Of a stretch of DNA of 64,000 bases, positions 34,456 to 45,031 are shown piece after piece. The number at the start of each line of letters is the position of its first letter. Position 1 is the first letter of the stretch. The DNA is from Spiroplasma platyhelix PALS-1 (GTDB taxonomy: Bacteria; Bacillota_I; Bacilli_A; Mycoplasmatales; VBWQ01). The stretch lies in assembly GCF_021496725.1 (NCBI RefSeq), contig NZ_CP051215.1, forward strand, positions 680,500-744,499, in the 5' to 3' direction. A program made the position numbers and the translations under genes. Below the pieces are notes generated by a model. That model had not been told where the DNA came from and did not search any database. It worked only from the letters and a program-made list of their open reading frames with translations.

Positions 34456-34980
34456 CTATTTTTCTTCAGTATTTTCTTTTTTTGTGCTTTTTTCTGAAGA
34501 ATTTTCTTGTGTTTCCTGTTTAACTTCAGTAACTTCTTTATTAGTTTTTGCTAATTCTTGTTTTACTTCAGCTTTAGGAGTATCTAAAGTTTTTACTCTT
34601 GGTTCGCGATTGTATTCTCGAGTAAATTCAGGTTTTTTTGGACTTTCTTTTCTTTCTTTAAAAGTATTAATTTTTTCTTCATCTAAATTAATAACTAATT
34701 TTCTAACTACATCACCTTGCTTTTGTTTAATTGAAAAAATACGATTAAAGTCAGCAATATTTTCTGGTGTTGTACTTAATTGAAGAATAAAGTAATGTCC
34801 TGAATTTTTATGATTGATTTTGTAAGCGAATTGGCGAATAAAATCTTCTTCTTTTGTAATTTTACCATTATTTTTAGTTAGAATTTCAACAAACTCTTTT
34901 TTAATTAAGTTTGCTTTTTCTGGATTTTGATCGTCAACAATATACATGATTTCATAATTGTTGAATTTAGTTTCCTGCAT
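34456..34980 (-). CDS. rpsF: 30S ribosomal protein bS6
   Basis: 174 residues from ATG at 34980, which has GGAGG 8 bases upstream; a longer frame from 35019 runs through the leader and is not used. Residues 1-105 form the S6 fold (YEIMYIVDDQ, IRQFAYKINHKNSGHYFILQL, IKQKQGDVVRKLVI). Residues 106-174 are a Lys/Glu/Thr-rich, probably disordered tail absent from Bacillus S6. Cooperates with S18. First gene of its operon behind a perfect promoter. Confidence 0.95.
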   Translation of the reverse strand: MQETKFNNYEIMYIVDDQNPEKANLIKKEFVEILTKNNGKITKEEDFIRQFAYKINHKNSGHYFILQLSTTPENIADFNRIFSIKQKQGDVVRKLVINLDEEKINTFKERKESPKKPEFTREYNREPRVKTLDTPKAEVKQELAKTNKEVTEVKQETQENSSEKSTKKENTEEK

Positions 34981-34984
34981 TGAG

Positions 34985-35023
34985 AAACCTCCTTTTGGAC
35001 TTATGGCTCTAGTGAGCAAGGAG
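34985..35023 (-). promoter_or_regulatory. rpsF leader with possible Shine-Dalgarno-sequestering hairpin
   Basis: In the minus-strand RNA the sequence CUCCUU (35018-35023 on the plus strand) can pair with AAGGAG in the rpsF ribosome site (34989-34994), enclosing a small GCUC-ACUA-GAGC stem. rpsF leaders are known to bind the S6:S18 complex for feedback control; the canonical CCG bulge is not obvious here, so identity with that motif is uncertain. Confidence 0.45.
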
Positions 35024-35078
35024 TTAAAGATTCAATATCTCTATTTAATTTAATATTAATTAATTAACTCGTTTATTA

Positions 35079-35107
35079 ATTATATAATTATGCCCTAAGT
35101 ATGTCAA
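35079..35107 (-). promoter_or_regulatory. consensus promoter of rpsF-ssb-rpsR
   Basis: On the minus strand TTGACA (35102-35107) and TATAAT (35079-35084) are spaced by exactly 17 bases, about 100 bases upstream of rpsF. Confidence 0.9.
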
Positions 35108-35339
35108 TATATCAGTATTTCAGGGAGTAAGAAATTATTTTTGGAAAAGAGCTTACATTTAATTTAAAAACTAAACTTAAGCTAACAGATTTTATATTCT
35201 TTATTATTTTTAACAAGAAAAAAATAAAAAATCAAGTAAAATACTAATTTCAAATAACACAAAAATAACTATGTCAAAATATCTTGTCCTAAAATCATAA
35301 AAAATGTCATTAAACTAATTATCTTTGTAATTAAGAATC

Positions 35340-35640
35340 CATCTGATTCAGTTACTACTCTTTAAATTTAACAAAGGTAACTCAATATCAAAAAATAATC
35401 CTGGTTATTACGATCAACTTTATTCCAATAAGAACGTCGATAAAAAAGTTTCGTATATAAATTATTCTGGATAACTTCCTGCTTAAGCAAATCTAAAATA
35501 TTAAGACCATTCATTTTAGCTAAACGTAAACTTAACTCTTATAAGTAACTTAACCTAACGCTTTATTATTAAAACCAAATAAAGACTTTAAAATAGAAAT
35601 ATTACTTTCGGCAAATGTACCAATATTAAAAAATTTTTAT
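35340..35640 (-). pseudogene. degraded coding remnant, possibly a transposase
   Basis: The ~550-base stretch between the rpsF promoter and 35664 has no intact gene. Read on the minus strand, pieces of protein-like sequence remain in one frame, interrupted by stops: NIGTFAESNISILKSLFGFN, then MNGLNILDLLKQEVIQNNLY and KLFYRRSYWNKVDRNNQDYF. Tyr/Arg-Trp-rich fragments of this sort suggest a dead transposase, but no family can be named. A single ATGTCATTAAA (35304-35314) matches the repeats at 31739. Confidence 0.35.
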
Positions 35641-35663
35641 AAGTTTGTCGTCCTACAGTTTAG

Positions 35664-35691
35664 TTGCGAAAAAAAGAAATCGAGTTATAAT
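35664..35691 (+). promoter_or_regulatory. promoter of the small-protein cassette
   Basis: TTGCGA (35664-35669), 16-base spacer, TATAAT (35686-35691), about 57 bases ahead of the ATG at 35749. A second TATAA-like element follows near 35704. Confidence 0.6.
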
Positions 35692-35748
35692 GAATTATAA
35701 AAGGGTATAAAGTTGTAACCTCTTTGTTTTGTAAAGAAAGGATAAAAA

Positions 35749-36108
35749 ATGATAGACAAACAAGGTATTAATGATAACACTACTAATTCAAATAATACTG
35801 ACATAGGAAACAATAAAAATAATCGTAGTACAGAAAAAAATATTGATAAAAATAATAGTATAACTATTACTGACAATAAAGGAGATGTCAAAATTGATCA
35901 AAGCAAAAAAAGTTTTGGTAGAAAAATACTAGAAAATATTCAAGATAATTTTTTACTTTATGCTTTACTTATATATGCTATATGAATGCTAACAACAATA
36001 TTAATGTCAATTACTAAAGTAATGCCCTGATGAGGAACTTTAATTATGATACTATTACCATTTACATATTGATTCATTATTGAGCTTATTAAAGCAATTA
36101 AATCATAA
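35749..36108 (+). CDS. Asn-rich protein with two C-terminal membrane helices, 119 aa
   Basis: ATG at 35749 after GAAAGGA. The first ~50 residues are very rich in Asn, Thr, Asp and Lys (NTTNSNNTDIGNNKNN) and should be disordered; then a short acidic segment and two adjacent membrane helices (LLYALLIYAIWMLTTILMS and TLIMILLPFTYWFIIELI). TGA reads as Trp four times. Not recognised. First gene of a small cassette with its own promoter. Confidence 0.65.
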
Positions 36109-36118
36109 GTAGTAAAAA

Positions 36119-36262
36119 ATGTTTGAAAAACAACCATTTTTAAAAGAAATTAAATGTGCTAAATCTGAAATAAATTTAAGTGCATCAACATATAAAGAAT
36201 TAAGAGAGTTATTTTCTTGTTATAAATATGATTTATGTTACGGATGCTGTGAGTGTAATTAA
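36119..36262 (+). CDS. Cys-rich microprotein, 47 aa
   Basis: ATG at 36119, 10 bases after the preceding stop; stop TAA at 36260-36262. Polar N-terminal 30 residues, then a C terminus with six Cys in seventeen residues (SCYKYDLCYGCCECN). Cys is rare in this genome's other proteins, so the cluster stands out; it could bind zinc or be oxidised. No clear ribosome site of its own, so it may be translated by coupling, or the frame may not be coding. Not recognised. Confidence 0.45.
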   Translation: MFEKQPFLKEIKCAKSEINLSASTYKELRELFSCYKYDLCYGCCECN

Positions 36263-36279
36263 AGAAAGGCAATAATAAA

Positions 36280-36486
36280 ATGGATTGAAGCAATAGAAAT
36301 GATATAAATTCAGCTGAAAAGCTAGATCGAGTAATTAAAGAAGATCAAGCAAAAAATGCTGAAGAAAGACAACATGAAACTTATAAAGAACGAAATAATT
36401 GAAAAAGAGCTTTTATAACATGAACTCTAAGTTCAATTGCAATCATAATATCAATAATATCTTTAGTTATTTCATTATGAAATTAA
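36280..36486 (+). CDS. small tail-anchored membrane protein, 68 aa
   Basis: ATG at 36280 after AAAGAAAGG. Charged N-terminal region of ~45 residues (Asp/Glu/Lys/Arg, probable helix) and one C-terminal membrane helix (TWTLSSIAIIISIISLVISLW). Four TGA codons read as Trp. Tail-anchored layout: the bulk would sit in the cytoplasm. Same strand and spacing as its neighbours, so probably the same transcript. Confidence 0.6.
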
Positions 36487-36740
36487 TGTTATGTGGGCTT
36501 GTACTTATTGATTATGAATAAATTGTTTTACTGATAATAAAGTAAATGATGTAAATTAAACTTAAAACTAACATAAAAGGATGGCTAAATAAAATAGCCT
36601 GACATTCAATGTAATAACATATCTGAAGAATTATACATATCCAGAATAATTTGCGAAGCAGTCGCTAAAAACTCACATCATTACTATACAAGTAATTATA
36701 AAAAAGATAAAAAATATTAAATTTTTAAAAGAGGACATAA

Positions 36741-37448
36741 ATGAAAAAAACTAAAAAAGAACCTTTTAAAAGAAAAGAAATTCTTAAATATATGAATCTG
36801 TTATTAAGAAATAAAGATAAAGAATTAGAACTTTCTAATTATGAAATTGCCATAATTGATTACATTATTCAATATAAAAAGTTTGTTTACCCTACTAGAG
36901 TATCTTTAGTCAGTGATATAAATATGTATATTAAACAAATTTTTATTGTAGGAAAATTAATAAAAAGTAATTCAGAAAAAGATGAATATATTTATAAAGC
37001 AAAATTATCTAATAATTTTGATGTAACACTAGAATGAAAAGCATATAAAAATTATAAAAGTTATCTTATGAAAAAGATAAACAACAGAATTTTTTATAAG
37101 AAAAATCTAAAAATTACTCTTAATAACTTAATAGATTATAAAAATGATTTTATGAATGCTAGTCTTGAAGAACTTTTTTACATTCAAGAAATAGTTAATA
37201 AAAAATTAATTAAATTAAAATCAGATAACACAAAAGAGAACTGAAATCAAAAAAGAAAATGTTTTGAAGCAAAAATAATTTCTGGTGGTTTTTTTATTGA
37301 ATATAAAATTAAAATAGAAGATATAATGTTAACTTACAAAGGTCATAGATATATTGAAAGTAAATTCCCTAAAATAATTTCAATTCTAAGTTTAACATTA
37401 GCAACTATATCTACATTAGCTACTATTTTAGCAATTTTAATAAGATAA
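36741..37448 (+). CDS. Lys-rich protein with C-terminal membrane hairpin, 235 aa
   Basis: ATG at 36741 after AGAGGA; ends TAA at 37446-37448, two TGA codons as Trp. Around 205 residues are hydrophilic and basic, mostly helical with Tyr-rich segments (KNYKSYLMKKINNRIFYKK), ending in a strongly hydrophobic C-terminal helix (IISILSLTLATISTLATILA). Not recognised. Last gene before a bidirectional terminator. About 250 bases without a gene separate it from the previous one (36487-36740; a weak GGCTA/TAGCC hairpin lies near 36584). Confidence 0.65.
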
Positions 37449-37477
37449 ATTAATTAATTTAAAACTACTAATACGTA

Positions 37478-37511
37478 AAAAAATAACTCTTTGTTTGAGT
37501 TATTTTTTTAA
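37478..37511. terminator. bidirectional terminator
   Basis: AAAAAATAACTC and its complement around a 7-base loop with A-run and T-run flanks, between the convergent genes ending at 37448 and 37543. Confidence 0.85.
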
Positions 37512-37542
37512 TTATAATAGTCTAACAAGTTTCATAAAAAAA

Positions 37543-38877
37543 TTAATAATTAATAAGCCCCATAGCATTAGCATTTAGAGTATGAGTTGTTGATTGTGGT
37601 AACATGAAATGTGCATTTCACCCTTGAGTAATGTTATAAAAAGTTAATGTTGTTTTATTTCAAACTATGATAATATCATCATTTTCATTTGCTGGTCCAC
37701 CAGTTGATGTTCATTTAAGCAATGTAGTGTTAACATTATTATTTCAAGTGATTTTATTAGATTTTAAATGAAAGATAAAATCTCCTTTATTGAATTTTAA
37801 ACGATATCCTTGAACCATTTCTTTTGCTTTTAATTTATAAACTGCTGTTCCATTATCAGAATAATTTCCAATTCAATCATAAGGTGCTAGAAAAGCATTA
37901 TTATCTTTAATTGTTAACTGTTCACTACCAAAACATCCACCTTTTCATTCTCAAATATCTGTATTGTAAGCTCAGTTGGCAGCCATTGTTCTTGAAATTG
38001 CAAATGGTGCAATTCTTGTTTGTCATGGATTTGCAACTCTTTGTGCATAGCCCTCAGTTCCATATTCATGTTGACCTTGAGCATAAACTTTAAACTTTCC
38101 TTCAATTAAATTACATAAATATCAATATGCTGATTGAAAAGGTTTACCTTCTGGAGCATCTTGAACTGAACAACAGATGTATCAAGTGTTTTCTCCAAAT
38201 CTAATAACATTTGGCACTTCAACTCCAAAAGGACGAACATATAATTGATCTACTTTTTCAATATCATCTGTGTTAAAGCTGTTAATTTTTCAAAACTCAA
38301 CACGATCATGAGCTGAGATTGCAAAGTATAATCCTTTATCTGTTTCATATACGTAAGGATCTCTTCAATCAGTGCTTGTAGGATTCTTGCCTTGTGGTGC
38401 TAAAACTCCAGCTTTGTAAATTGGTTTCCCTAAACCGTGTGAAACATAATAAGCAATTCCACTATCTCCTGTATAATCTTGATTTGCTTTAACTCCTCTT
38501 ACTGATGTTTGACTATCCATTATCTTACACTCTTGCATTGAGATTAAAAATACGACATCTCCTTTATCAAAGAATTGTCCATTATCATCAATTCAAACTG
38601 AACCTCCCATAGCAGCAGGTGGATAACTTATTTGAAAAAATTCTCTTCCTTCTTTAATACGAATTTCAGTTTGAGTTCATGTATTTAAATCAGATGAAAC
38701 CATTTCAACTCATCCTGATGGAAAATCTCTTCCATTTCTAAATAACATTCAGCTATAGTATAATTTTTGTTCCTTATCATATAAGATTGAACAAGGGTCG
38801 TTTGCTCACGCATCTAAACTACCATCCTCTGTGTTTTTCGGTGAATATCATTTAAATGGTTGGTCTTTTAAATTCAT
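37543..38877 (-). CDS. glycoside hydrolase family 32-like beta-fructosidase, 444 aa
   Basis: ATG at 38877 behind AAAGGAGG; many TGA codons as Trp. No signal peptide, so cytoplasmic. The GH32 triad can be placed: nucleophile Asp27 in WANDP (normally WMNDPNG), transition-state Asp173 in WRDP, acid/base Glu220 in EVPNV (normally ECP). Continuing beta-blade sequence (YVYETDKGLYFAISAHD, YICCSVQDAPEG) fits the five-bladed propeller, and a C-terminal beta domain follows. Likely splits sucrose, sucrose-6-phosphate or fructans; substrate unknown. Cys replaced by Val in the ECP motif is unusual. No sugar PTS gene is adjacent. Next to the GH85 gene on the same strand. Confidence 0.75.
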
Positions 38878-39002
38878 AATTATTACCTCCTTTTTTGAGT
38901 TATTATATAAGCCAATATTTAAATTGACATATCAACAGCTAAATTAAGGAGATAGTATTTTATTTATTTCTCATACAAAATGTACCTTAAACGATTAATA
39001 AA

Positions 39003-41564
39003 TTAATTTTTTAAATTTCATGATTGAAAACTTGAATTTTCAGAATTGTATTTATTAATTGTTTTGATAATAATTTTGTCATTATTACTAATTAACAAAT
39101 TTTTTAGATAATAATTATTGTTAACTGTTTGTCCAACAAAAAGTGTGTCACCAAAAGCTTTTTGGATGTAAATTTCATAGTAAGCAATTTGCTCATGTAA
39201 GCTGCTATCAACGTTTCAATTAAGTCTTAAAGAAGTTTTGTTACCTCTAGTAACAGCGTTCTCACTAGTTAAATCTGTAATATAAGTTTGGTTTTCTAAT
39301 TGATCTTGTTTGTTCTCATTAAAGTTAACTGTCATCTCACCAACATTAAACTTAATTTTTGGTGCATCTGCTTTAAGTGGATTGATACTTAATCCCAATT
39401 TTGCAATCTTATTAGATAATTCTCCTATTGTTGATAAATCAGATGAAATAGTAACTCAGCCATTAACATCTGGAACTTCTTCAACTCCAATTTCTTTTGT
39501 ACTACCATCAGCAAAAGTAACTAAAATCTTCACACCAATGCTATCGCTAAGATTTTCTCAATTATCCTTTTCATCAGTCATTTTATATTTAAAATTTACT
39601 TTTTTATTCGCTTTATTGTAGTTGGTTCCCATAATGTTTCAATTAATTTTTTCTTTCAACCCAAAAGGTAGAACTTTCCCTTTGTCATCAAAACCACTAC
39701 CTAAAGCAATTGAATTTCCTTTACGATACGGTTGATAATAATCATAAAAGCCAAACACATCACTACTTGGCATTTTATTACTTGCTGTTTCAATATTTCA
39801 TTTATAAGTTGGTTGCGTATCAAATAAACGACGATTATTTCATGGATAATTTTTAACAACACTACCATCATCACTAACAAAAATTTGACCCTGACCAGTT
39901 GAAAAATTAGTTTTAAAATTGCTAACGTTATCAACCCCAGATGCATCATCAAATAAAATTGTATTTTCTTGGACTAAATTACCAACACCATAACTCAAAT
40001 CTTTAATAGAAAAATCTGAATCTCAAGAAGTTGTTCCTTTATCTTGATTAGTTAAATAACGATGCTGACCAGTGTAGATCATATCGTCATAGTAGTTAGC
40101 ATACATTGTTGCAAAAACATCATCACTAATTGTTGGTTGATGTCCTAATCGATCTAGATAAATTCCTGCTAAATCAAATGCTGTTGTTGCTTGAAAAATT
40201 GATAAAGAATTTTGATTTCTACCATCAAAAGTTCATTTATTATTATCACGATCAGTAAGTTCCTTACCCAAATTTTGATATTCTCGACCATTTTGATCTA
40301 AATGTCTTTGTGTTAATTCACGTATATCTCTTGTTCCAATTCTTTTTTCATTATAAAAAATTTCACCATTAACCCATCCACCAAGGTTATACATATTATA
40401 AATATCAAAACTATTAAATTGTTGGTGATTTTGACTTCATTTGTTACTATCATTTGGATAACTATAAAAGTCTTGCAAAAATTGACCATGATTAACTTCA
40501 GCTAATTTATTTGCTCAAGTATCAATTGGTTGACCATTTTCATAATATCCTAAAATTCCATGATCTTTATATAAAAGTAATTCTAAATGCTTAATCTCAG
40601 AATCAGTACTTTCTTGCACTTTCTTATTAAACTGATTGATGATTTCTACTGACATTTGATTATCCATAATTAAACCATTTTGTCATGAACCATTAGGTTC
40701 ATTATTTCAAAATCAACCATCAAACCCCATATATTTAGACATATTAATTAAGACATCAACAATTTGAAAATTACCACTATCATCACGTTTTAAAAAATCA
40801 CGCAACATTGCTTTAGTCAAGCCATGATAGCCATCTAAAAAAACTTGACCATAAATCTTTGTGCCATTAACATGAGCAGCATTGATTTCATCTGCTGCTG
40901 GAGGAACAATAATTCCTTCACTTTCAGCACCTGCTCAAGCAACAAAACGATCACTATATTGTCAATTATTAAAATTTAAATTAAAAATTCGATTTGAACC
41001 AACAACACTATTCATCGCACTAGTAGCCTTGACACCTAAACCTAAAATTTGCGTTTGCACATTAGCATCTTGACTATTCACTCATTTATTTGCTACTTTC
41101 TTACTTTGAATATAAGAATAGTCGCCTTGATTATATTTAGCATCATGATCAATATTTGGATCTCAATCTAAAATACTGTTAACTTGTTGAAACATCAATG
41201 ATTTTTGCGATTCACCAAAATCTTTTAAATAATTACCATTTGGATTGAAAGCACTATTCATTGGCACACCAGTAACAGCTTGTTTTTTAATGGCATCTAA
41301 ATTTTTAAACCCAGTATTAAAATTTTTATAATCAAGATAGCGTTGATTGTTCACATATGACAAGTCACCACTATTAGTAATCACTTTATCTCTTAAACTG
41401 ACACTTTGATAGCCAGGAAAATTAGGCTCTTCTTTTTTTCAATTATAGTCACTTAAATTTGCTAAATCAATATTTAAAAAATTAAAACTACAAGCAAAAA
41501 GAAAAATATTAAAGATTGGTAGAAATAAAACAAATGTGCTGAAAGCAAGAATAATTTTTTTCAC
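39003..41564 (-). CDS. lipoprotein endo-beta-N-acetylglucosaminidase, GH85 family, 853 aa
   Basis: GTG start at 41564. A lipoprotein signal with Cys25 (FLFACS) anchors it outside the membrane. The GH85 barrel is recognisable: NGTKIYGQVFLDGYHG, LINMSKYMGFDGWFWNNEP with the catalytic Asn-x-Glu pair at Asn287 and Glu289, then DTWANKLAEVNHGQFLQDFY and WVNGEIFYN. About 300 further residues form beta-sandwich domains (KMPSSDVFGFYDYYQPYRKG; DLTSENAVTRGNKTSLRLNW, a fibronectin-III-like end). GH85 enzymes cut the chitobiose core of N-glycans, releasing oligosaccharides. In a host-associated mollicute it could trim host glycoproteins. Twelve-plus TGA Trp codons. Starts just after the exporter genes. 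Confidence 0.85.
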
Positions 41565-41568
41565 TTCT

Positions 41569-42522
41569 CTAACCTCGATTATTTCATTTAAAAGTAATTA
41601 AAGAAAGTAAAAATAAACCTAAACAATATAGCAAGCTATTAATAATTGGCCAAGTGATACTTAAAAAACTAATTGTAATTTGCTTTGACCCAGGATTAGG
41701 TAAGAAATAATCTAAGTTACCTGCTGAAACAGCATAAAAAACTGTTCAAGCACCATATTTTTGTGGCACAAAATAACTAAAGATTATTAAAGGTTTGACA
41801 CTTGCTAGCATCACTGGATTTAAAAATAAATCAGAAAAAACAAAAGTAACAATAATTACTAAAATTCCTAAACTTTGAATCAAAGCAATATTACGAAAAG
41901 CACCAGCAATTAAAGTTGCTAAGCCAATTGAACTAAGGATGACAGTCGAAATTCCTAAAAATAATCCTAATCAAGCATTAACAACTTCCTGAGTAGTTCC
42001 ATAACTTAAAAAAGCAAACATTTCTAAAAATGGATTCTTAGTACTATTAAGTGCCTGAGCAAATAAAGTAACTAATGCTCCACAAAAAATTGTTGAAATC
42101 AAACCTAATAAATAACCAACAATTCAAATTGACAGCAAAAATTGTGACTTGCTTGTTCCAAGCAAATTAATTCTTTTTAAGAAAATTGAAGCTTTTCATT
42201 CAGAAATTAAATTATTTATTCCTAATATCAACCCAAAACCAGGAATTAATAAATAACCTGCAACTATTGGTGGTAAAGGCTGATTCACCCCCCCATATGA
42301 TTGATAAGCAAAAACTACAATCAATAAAACTAAAGGAATAATAAAAACATAAATATAAATTTTTAAACTTTTAAAAACTGATGATAGTAGCAATCATAAA
42401 TTTTTTCTTAAGAAAAAAATAAAATTTTCTGAATTACTTTTCATTTTTTTTCATTTAAGATTACTAATTTGTTTATTCAATCAAAGCTGCCAATTGATAA
42501 AACTATTTTTTATTTTTTTCAT
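41569..42522 (-). CDS. ABC transporter permease (ABC-2-like), 317 aa
   Basis: ATG at 42522 directly after the ATPase stop (42523-42525). A 50-residue basic N terminus and six membrane segments (SLKIYIYVFIIPLVLLIVV, IVAGYLLIPGFGLILGI, LLSIWIVGYLLGLISTIF and others), the pattern of an ABC-2 type permease. Forms an export pair with the neighbouring ATPase, probably for a drug, lipid or peptide. A run of seven C at 42289 causes no frameshift, as the frame stays open. The GH85 gene begins 5 bases after its stop, so the three may be co-transcribed. Confidence 0.75.
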
Positions 42523-43227
42523 CTATTCACCACTTTGCCAATAATATTTTTCCATAAATATTCTAAGTGAACCATATTCACTAACAATGTCTTTTACTTT
42601 TAGATCATTAATAACCTTGCCATTTTCTAATAAAATAAAGCGATCACATAAATTTTCTACTTCTTCTGGAATATGAGAAATCATTAATAAAGTTTTATGT
42701 TTGTCATTTAAAAATTCTTTAAAAAAATTAATTAATTTTACTTGAATTTTTAAATCCAGACCAGTGATTAATTCATCAAGAATTAAAATTTCGGGATCAT
42801 TGATAATTGCCAACATTGCATTGAAGCGTTGCTTTTCTCCACCAGAAAGATTATTTAAATGCTTATTATAAAATGCTTTAATACCAAAAATATCAATCAA
42901 TTTTTTAATTTCTTCACTATTAGCTCTTTTGCCAACATAATACTTAATTATTGCTTTAGGAGTTACTCCTGCTGGTCAGTAACCTTCTTGAAATTGCAAA
43001 CCAATTCTTTTAATCCGTATAGCATCACTGTTGATAGAAATTTTTCCTGAAGTTGGTTTAGTGATACCACAAATTAGTTCAATCAAAGTAGTTTTTCCTG
43101 AACCATTTGCACCAATTATTGCTATCCTTTCGCCTTTTAAAATCTTTAAACTAACATCACTAATAATTGATAACTTTCCTATTTTTTTATGAAGATTTTT
43201 AACTTCAATAACACAATCACTAATCAT
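42523..43227 (-). CDS. ABC transporter ATP-binding protein, 234 aa
   Basis: ATG at 43227. Walker A GANGSGKTTL, Q-loop (LQFQEGYW), signature LSGGE, Walker B ILILDEL (with catalytic Glu), D-loop TGLD, and switch His in ISH. Single nucleotide-binding domain. Powers the permease encoded downstream; the two reading frames touch. Export direction is inferred from the ABC-2-like permease. Confidence 0.92.
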
Positions 43228-43278
43228 AATGTCTAAATTATAACATCAAACTAAAATTTTATAGTTTAAACTATTTCG

Positions 43279-44118
43279 TTATTTTTTCAATTTTTCAGTC
43301 TTAGTAAGAGGCTCTTTTTGTTCAATTAAAACTTGTTCATTTGTTACTTCGGCAACTTCTTTTTGAGCTAAAAGTTTTTTGTTAGCAATTTGTTTAAAGC
43401 GAAAATTGTTCACTCAAATATAAAGATGAATCAACAACAAAATAAAAATTAAAATCAAGAAAATTGCTAACCCAAAAACAAGAACACCATTTTGATGATA
43501 ATTTAAAAAGAAATATGGAAAACAAGATGAACCACGATAGCCTTGTTGATAACGTAAGTCACCCCGAATCATCACAGCTGTTAGATACAAAACTGGATAA
43601 ACCAAAATTAGTCAGATATATAATTTGTAGTATGTTTTATAAGAAATTTGATTCTTACCACTAATCAGTACAAAATAAACAATCATAATCACTGGAATAA
43701 TGAAATGCAAGACAATTGTTTTGATTCAGGCATAAGCTTGAGACCAATAATTTTGTGTTCCTGCTTCTAAAATGTCACCAATCAAGCCTGTTCAAAAAAC
43801 AAACATTGTTACAGTAATATAAACAGTTATTGCTAAAAGCAAATGAAAGTTAACCTTAAATTTCTTATCTAATCTCTCAGCAAGTAAAGTAAAAAATAAA
43901 TAAATGACAACTAAATAATTAGTTTGTGTCGTAAAAAAAGAAAAATAAATACTTAATCTTTCTGTTGGGCTAATAAAACTAGAAGAACCAGACATTTGAG
44001 GATAGTAAATTGTGAAGACTAAATCACTAATCAAAAAAGCTGCAAAAACTAAAATTAAAGCTAAGATACTAAAAAAATATTTATTATTTTTAATAATAGA
44101 AAGTCATAATTTACTCAT
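43279..44118 (-). CDS. multi-pass membrane protein, Pr6Pr/DUF1600-like, 279 aa
   Basis: ATG at 44118, stop 43279-43281. Seven or so membrane helices, with the tell-tale FFTTQTNYLVVIYLFF and YPVLYLTAVMIRGDLR segments of the mollicute Pr6Pr-type (DUF1600-like) membrane family. A basic, Lys/Glu-rich cytoplasmic tail of ~40 residues ends the protein. Function of the family unknown. Five TGA codons as Trp. Stands alone between kinase and ABC genes. Confidence 0.65.
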
Positions 44119-44215
44119 TCTCTCAACCCTTAATTTGTCCTCAATAAAATAACCCTTTAATTTTTTTATTATATCATTCATCAAGCATTGAGTGTTTTTT
44201 TATAATAACCCAGCA

Positions 44216-44266
44216 TAAAAAATAGCATTAGCTAATTTCATAATTAACTACTGCTATTTTTTATTG
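44216..44266 (-). terminator. terminator of the deoxynucleoside kinase gene
   Basis: AAAAATAGCA and its complement form a stem reading toward lower coordinates, with a T-run. The upstream arm overlaps the last codons of the kinase gene (44244). Confidence 0.65.
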
Positions 44267-44855
44267 TGGTGATAATTTCTTCAACAATTTCATCTGGATT
44301 CTTACTATTAGTATCTACTACTAAGAAAGGAAATTTATCCTTATTCTTTTGATATCATTCTTGATACTTTTGGTTCAATAATTCTCAATATCCAGAATCT
44401 ACATGCTTCTCTGATTCTCGACCTCTTTGAACAATTCTTTTTATCGCGTTATCTGTTGTAACTTGTAAGTAAACAATTAAATCTGGTTTGATTTTTGGAT
44501 CAAAATATAAAGATGAAACAACAACATGATTGTAAAAATCATAATAAACTTGATAGTCAACATCACTAATATTATTTTGTGCTTTTAAAACTTCAACAAA
44601 AATTGGATCTTCTAAAATGCTACGATCAAAGATAACATTCTCTTCATCAATTGCTGCTTTTAATTGTTTGCTTCGTGCCATCAACATAAATATTTGCATC
44701 TTAAAAGCAAACTCTTTTGGGTTACCATAAAAATCATCTAAATACGGATTATCTGCTACAGGTTCTTGCATCACCTTAAAATTTAACTTTTGTGCTAGCT
44801 TATCACTAATCGTACTTTTACCAACACCAACAACACCTGCTAAAACAATTTTCAT
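44244..44855 (-). CDS. deoxynucleoside kinase (dGK/dAK-like), 203 aa
   Basis: Start ATG at 44855 with GGAGG inside the longer frame; a start at 44867 would lack a ribosome site. P-loop GVVGVGKST at residues 7-15, DRS motif (VIFDRSILEDPIF), VTTDNAIKRIVQRGRESE lid region. Phosphorylates deoxyadenosine, deoxyguanosine or deoxycytidine to feed dNTP pools by salvage. Divergent from the ribonucleotide reductase gene, so both routes to dNTPs may share control. Specificity is not readable. Confidence 0.9.
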
Positions 44856-44959
44856 GACTTCCTCCATTTTTTTAATGCGGTTAAATTATACCATTTTTAC
44901 AACACTTTAAAATTTTCTTTTATGTCAAAAAAAGAAAAAAATACCTAATTCTAATTTCT

Positions 44960-44995
44960 TATCAAATTATCAATTTTTTTTCTTAAAATTTGATA
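44960..44995. promoter_or_regulatory. inverted repeat between kinase and reductase genes
   Basis: TATCAAATT (44960-44968) and AATTTGATA (44987-44995), a 9-bp inverted repeat with an 18-base spacer, lie upstream of the reductase start (45032) and of the kinase start. A candidate operator; a TATATT near 44998 may be the reductase -10 site. It is AT-rich, so chance is possible. Confidence 0.35.
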
Positions 44996-45031
44996 GTATA
45001 TTAATTACGAAAGACGGAGAAGGTAGATGAA

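Noticed and set aside
42289..42300. Frameshift at a run of C in the permease gene
   Set aside because: The open frame continues unbroken across the run and hydrophobic helices are in register.
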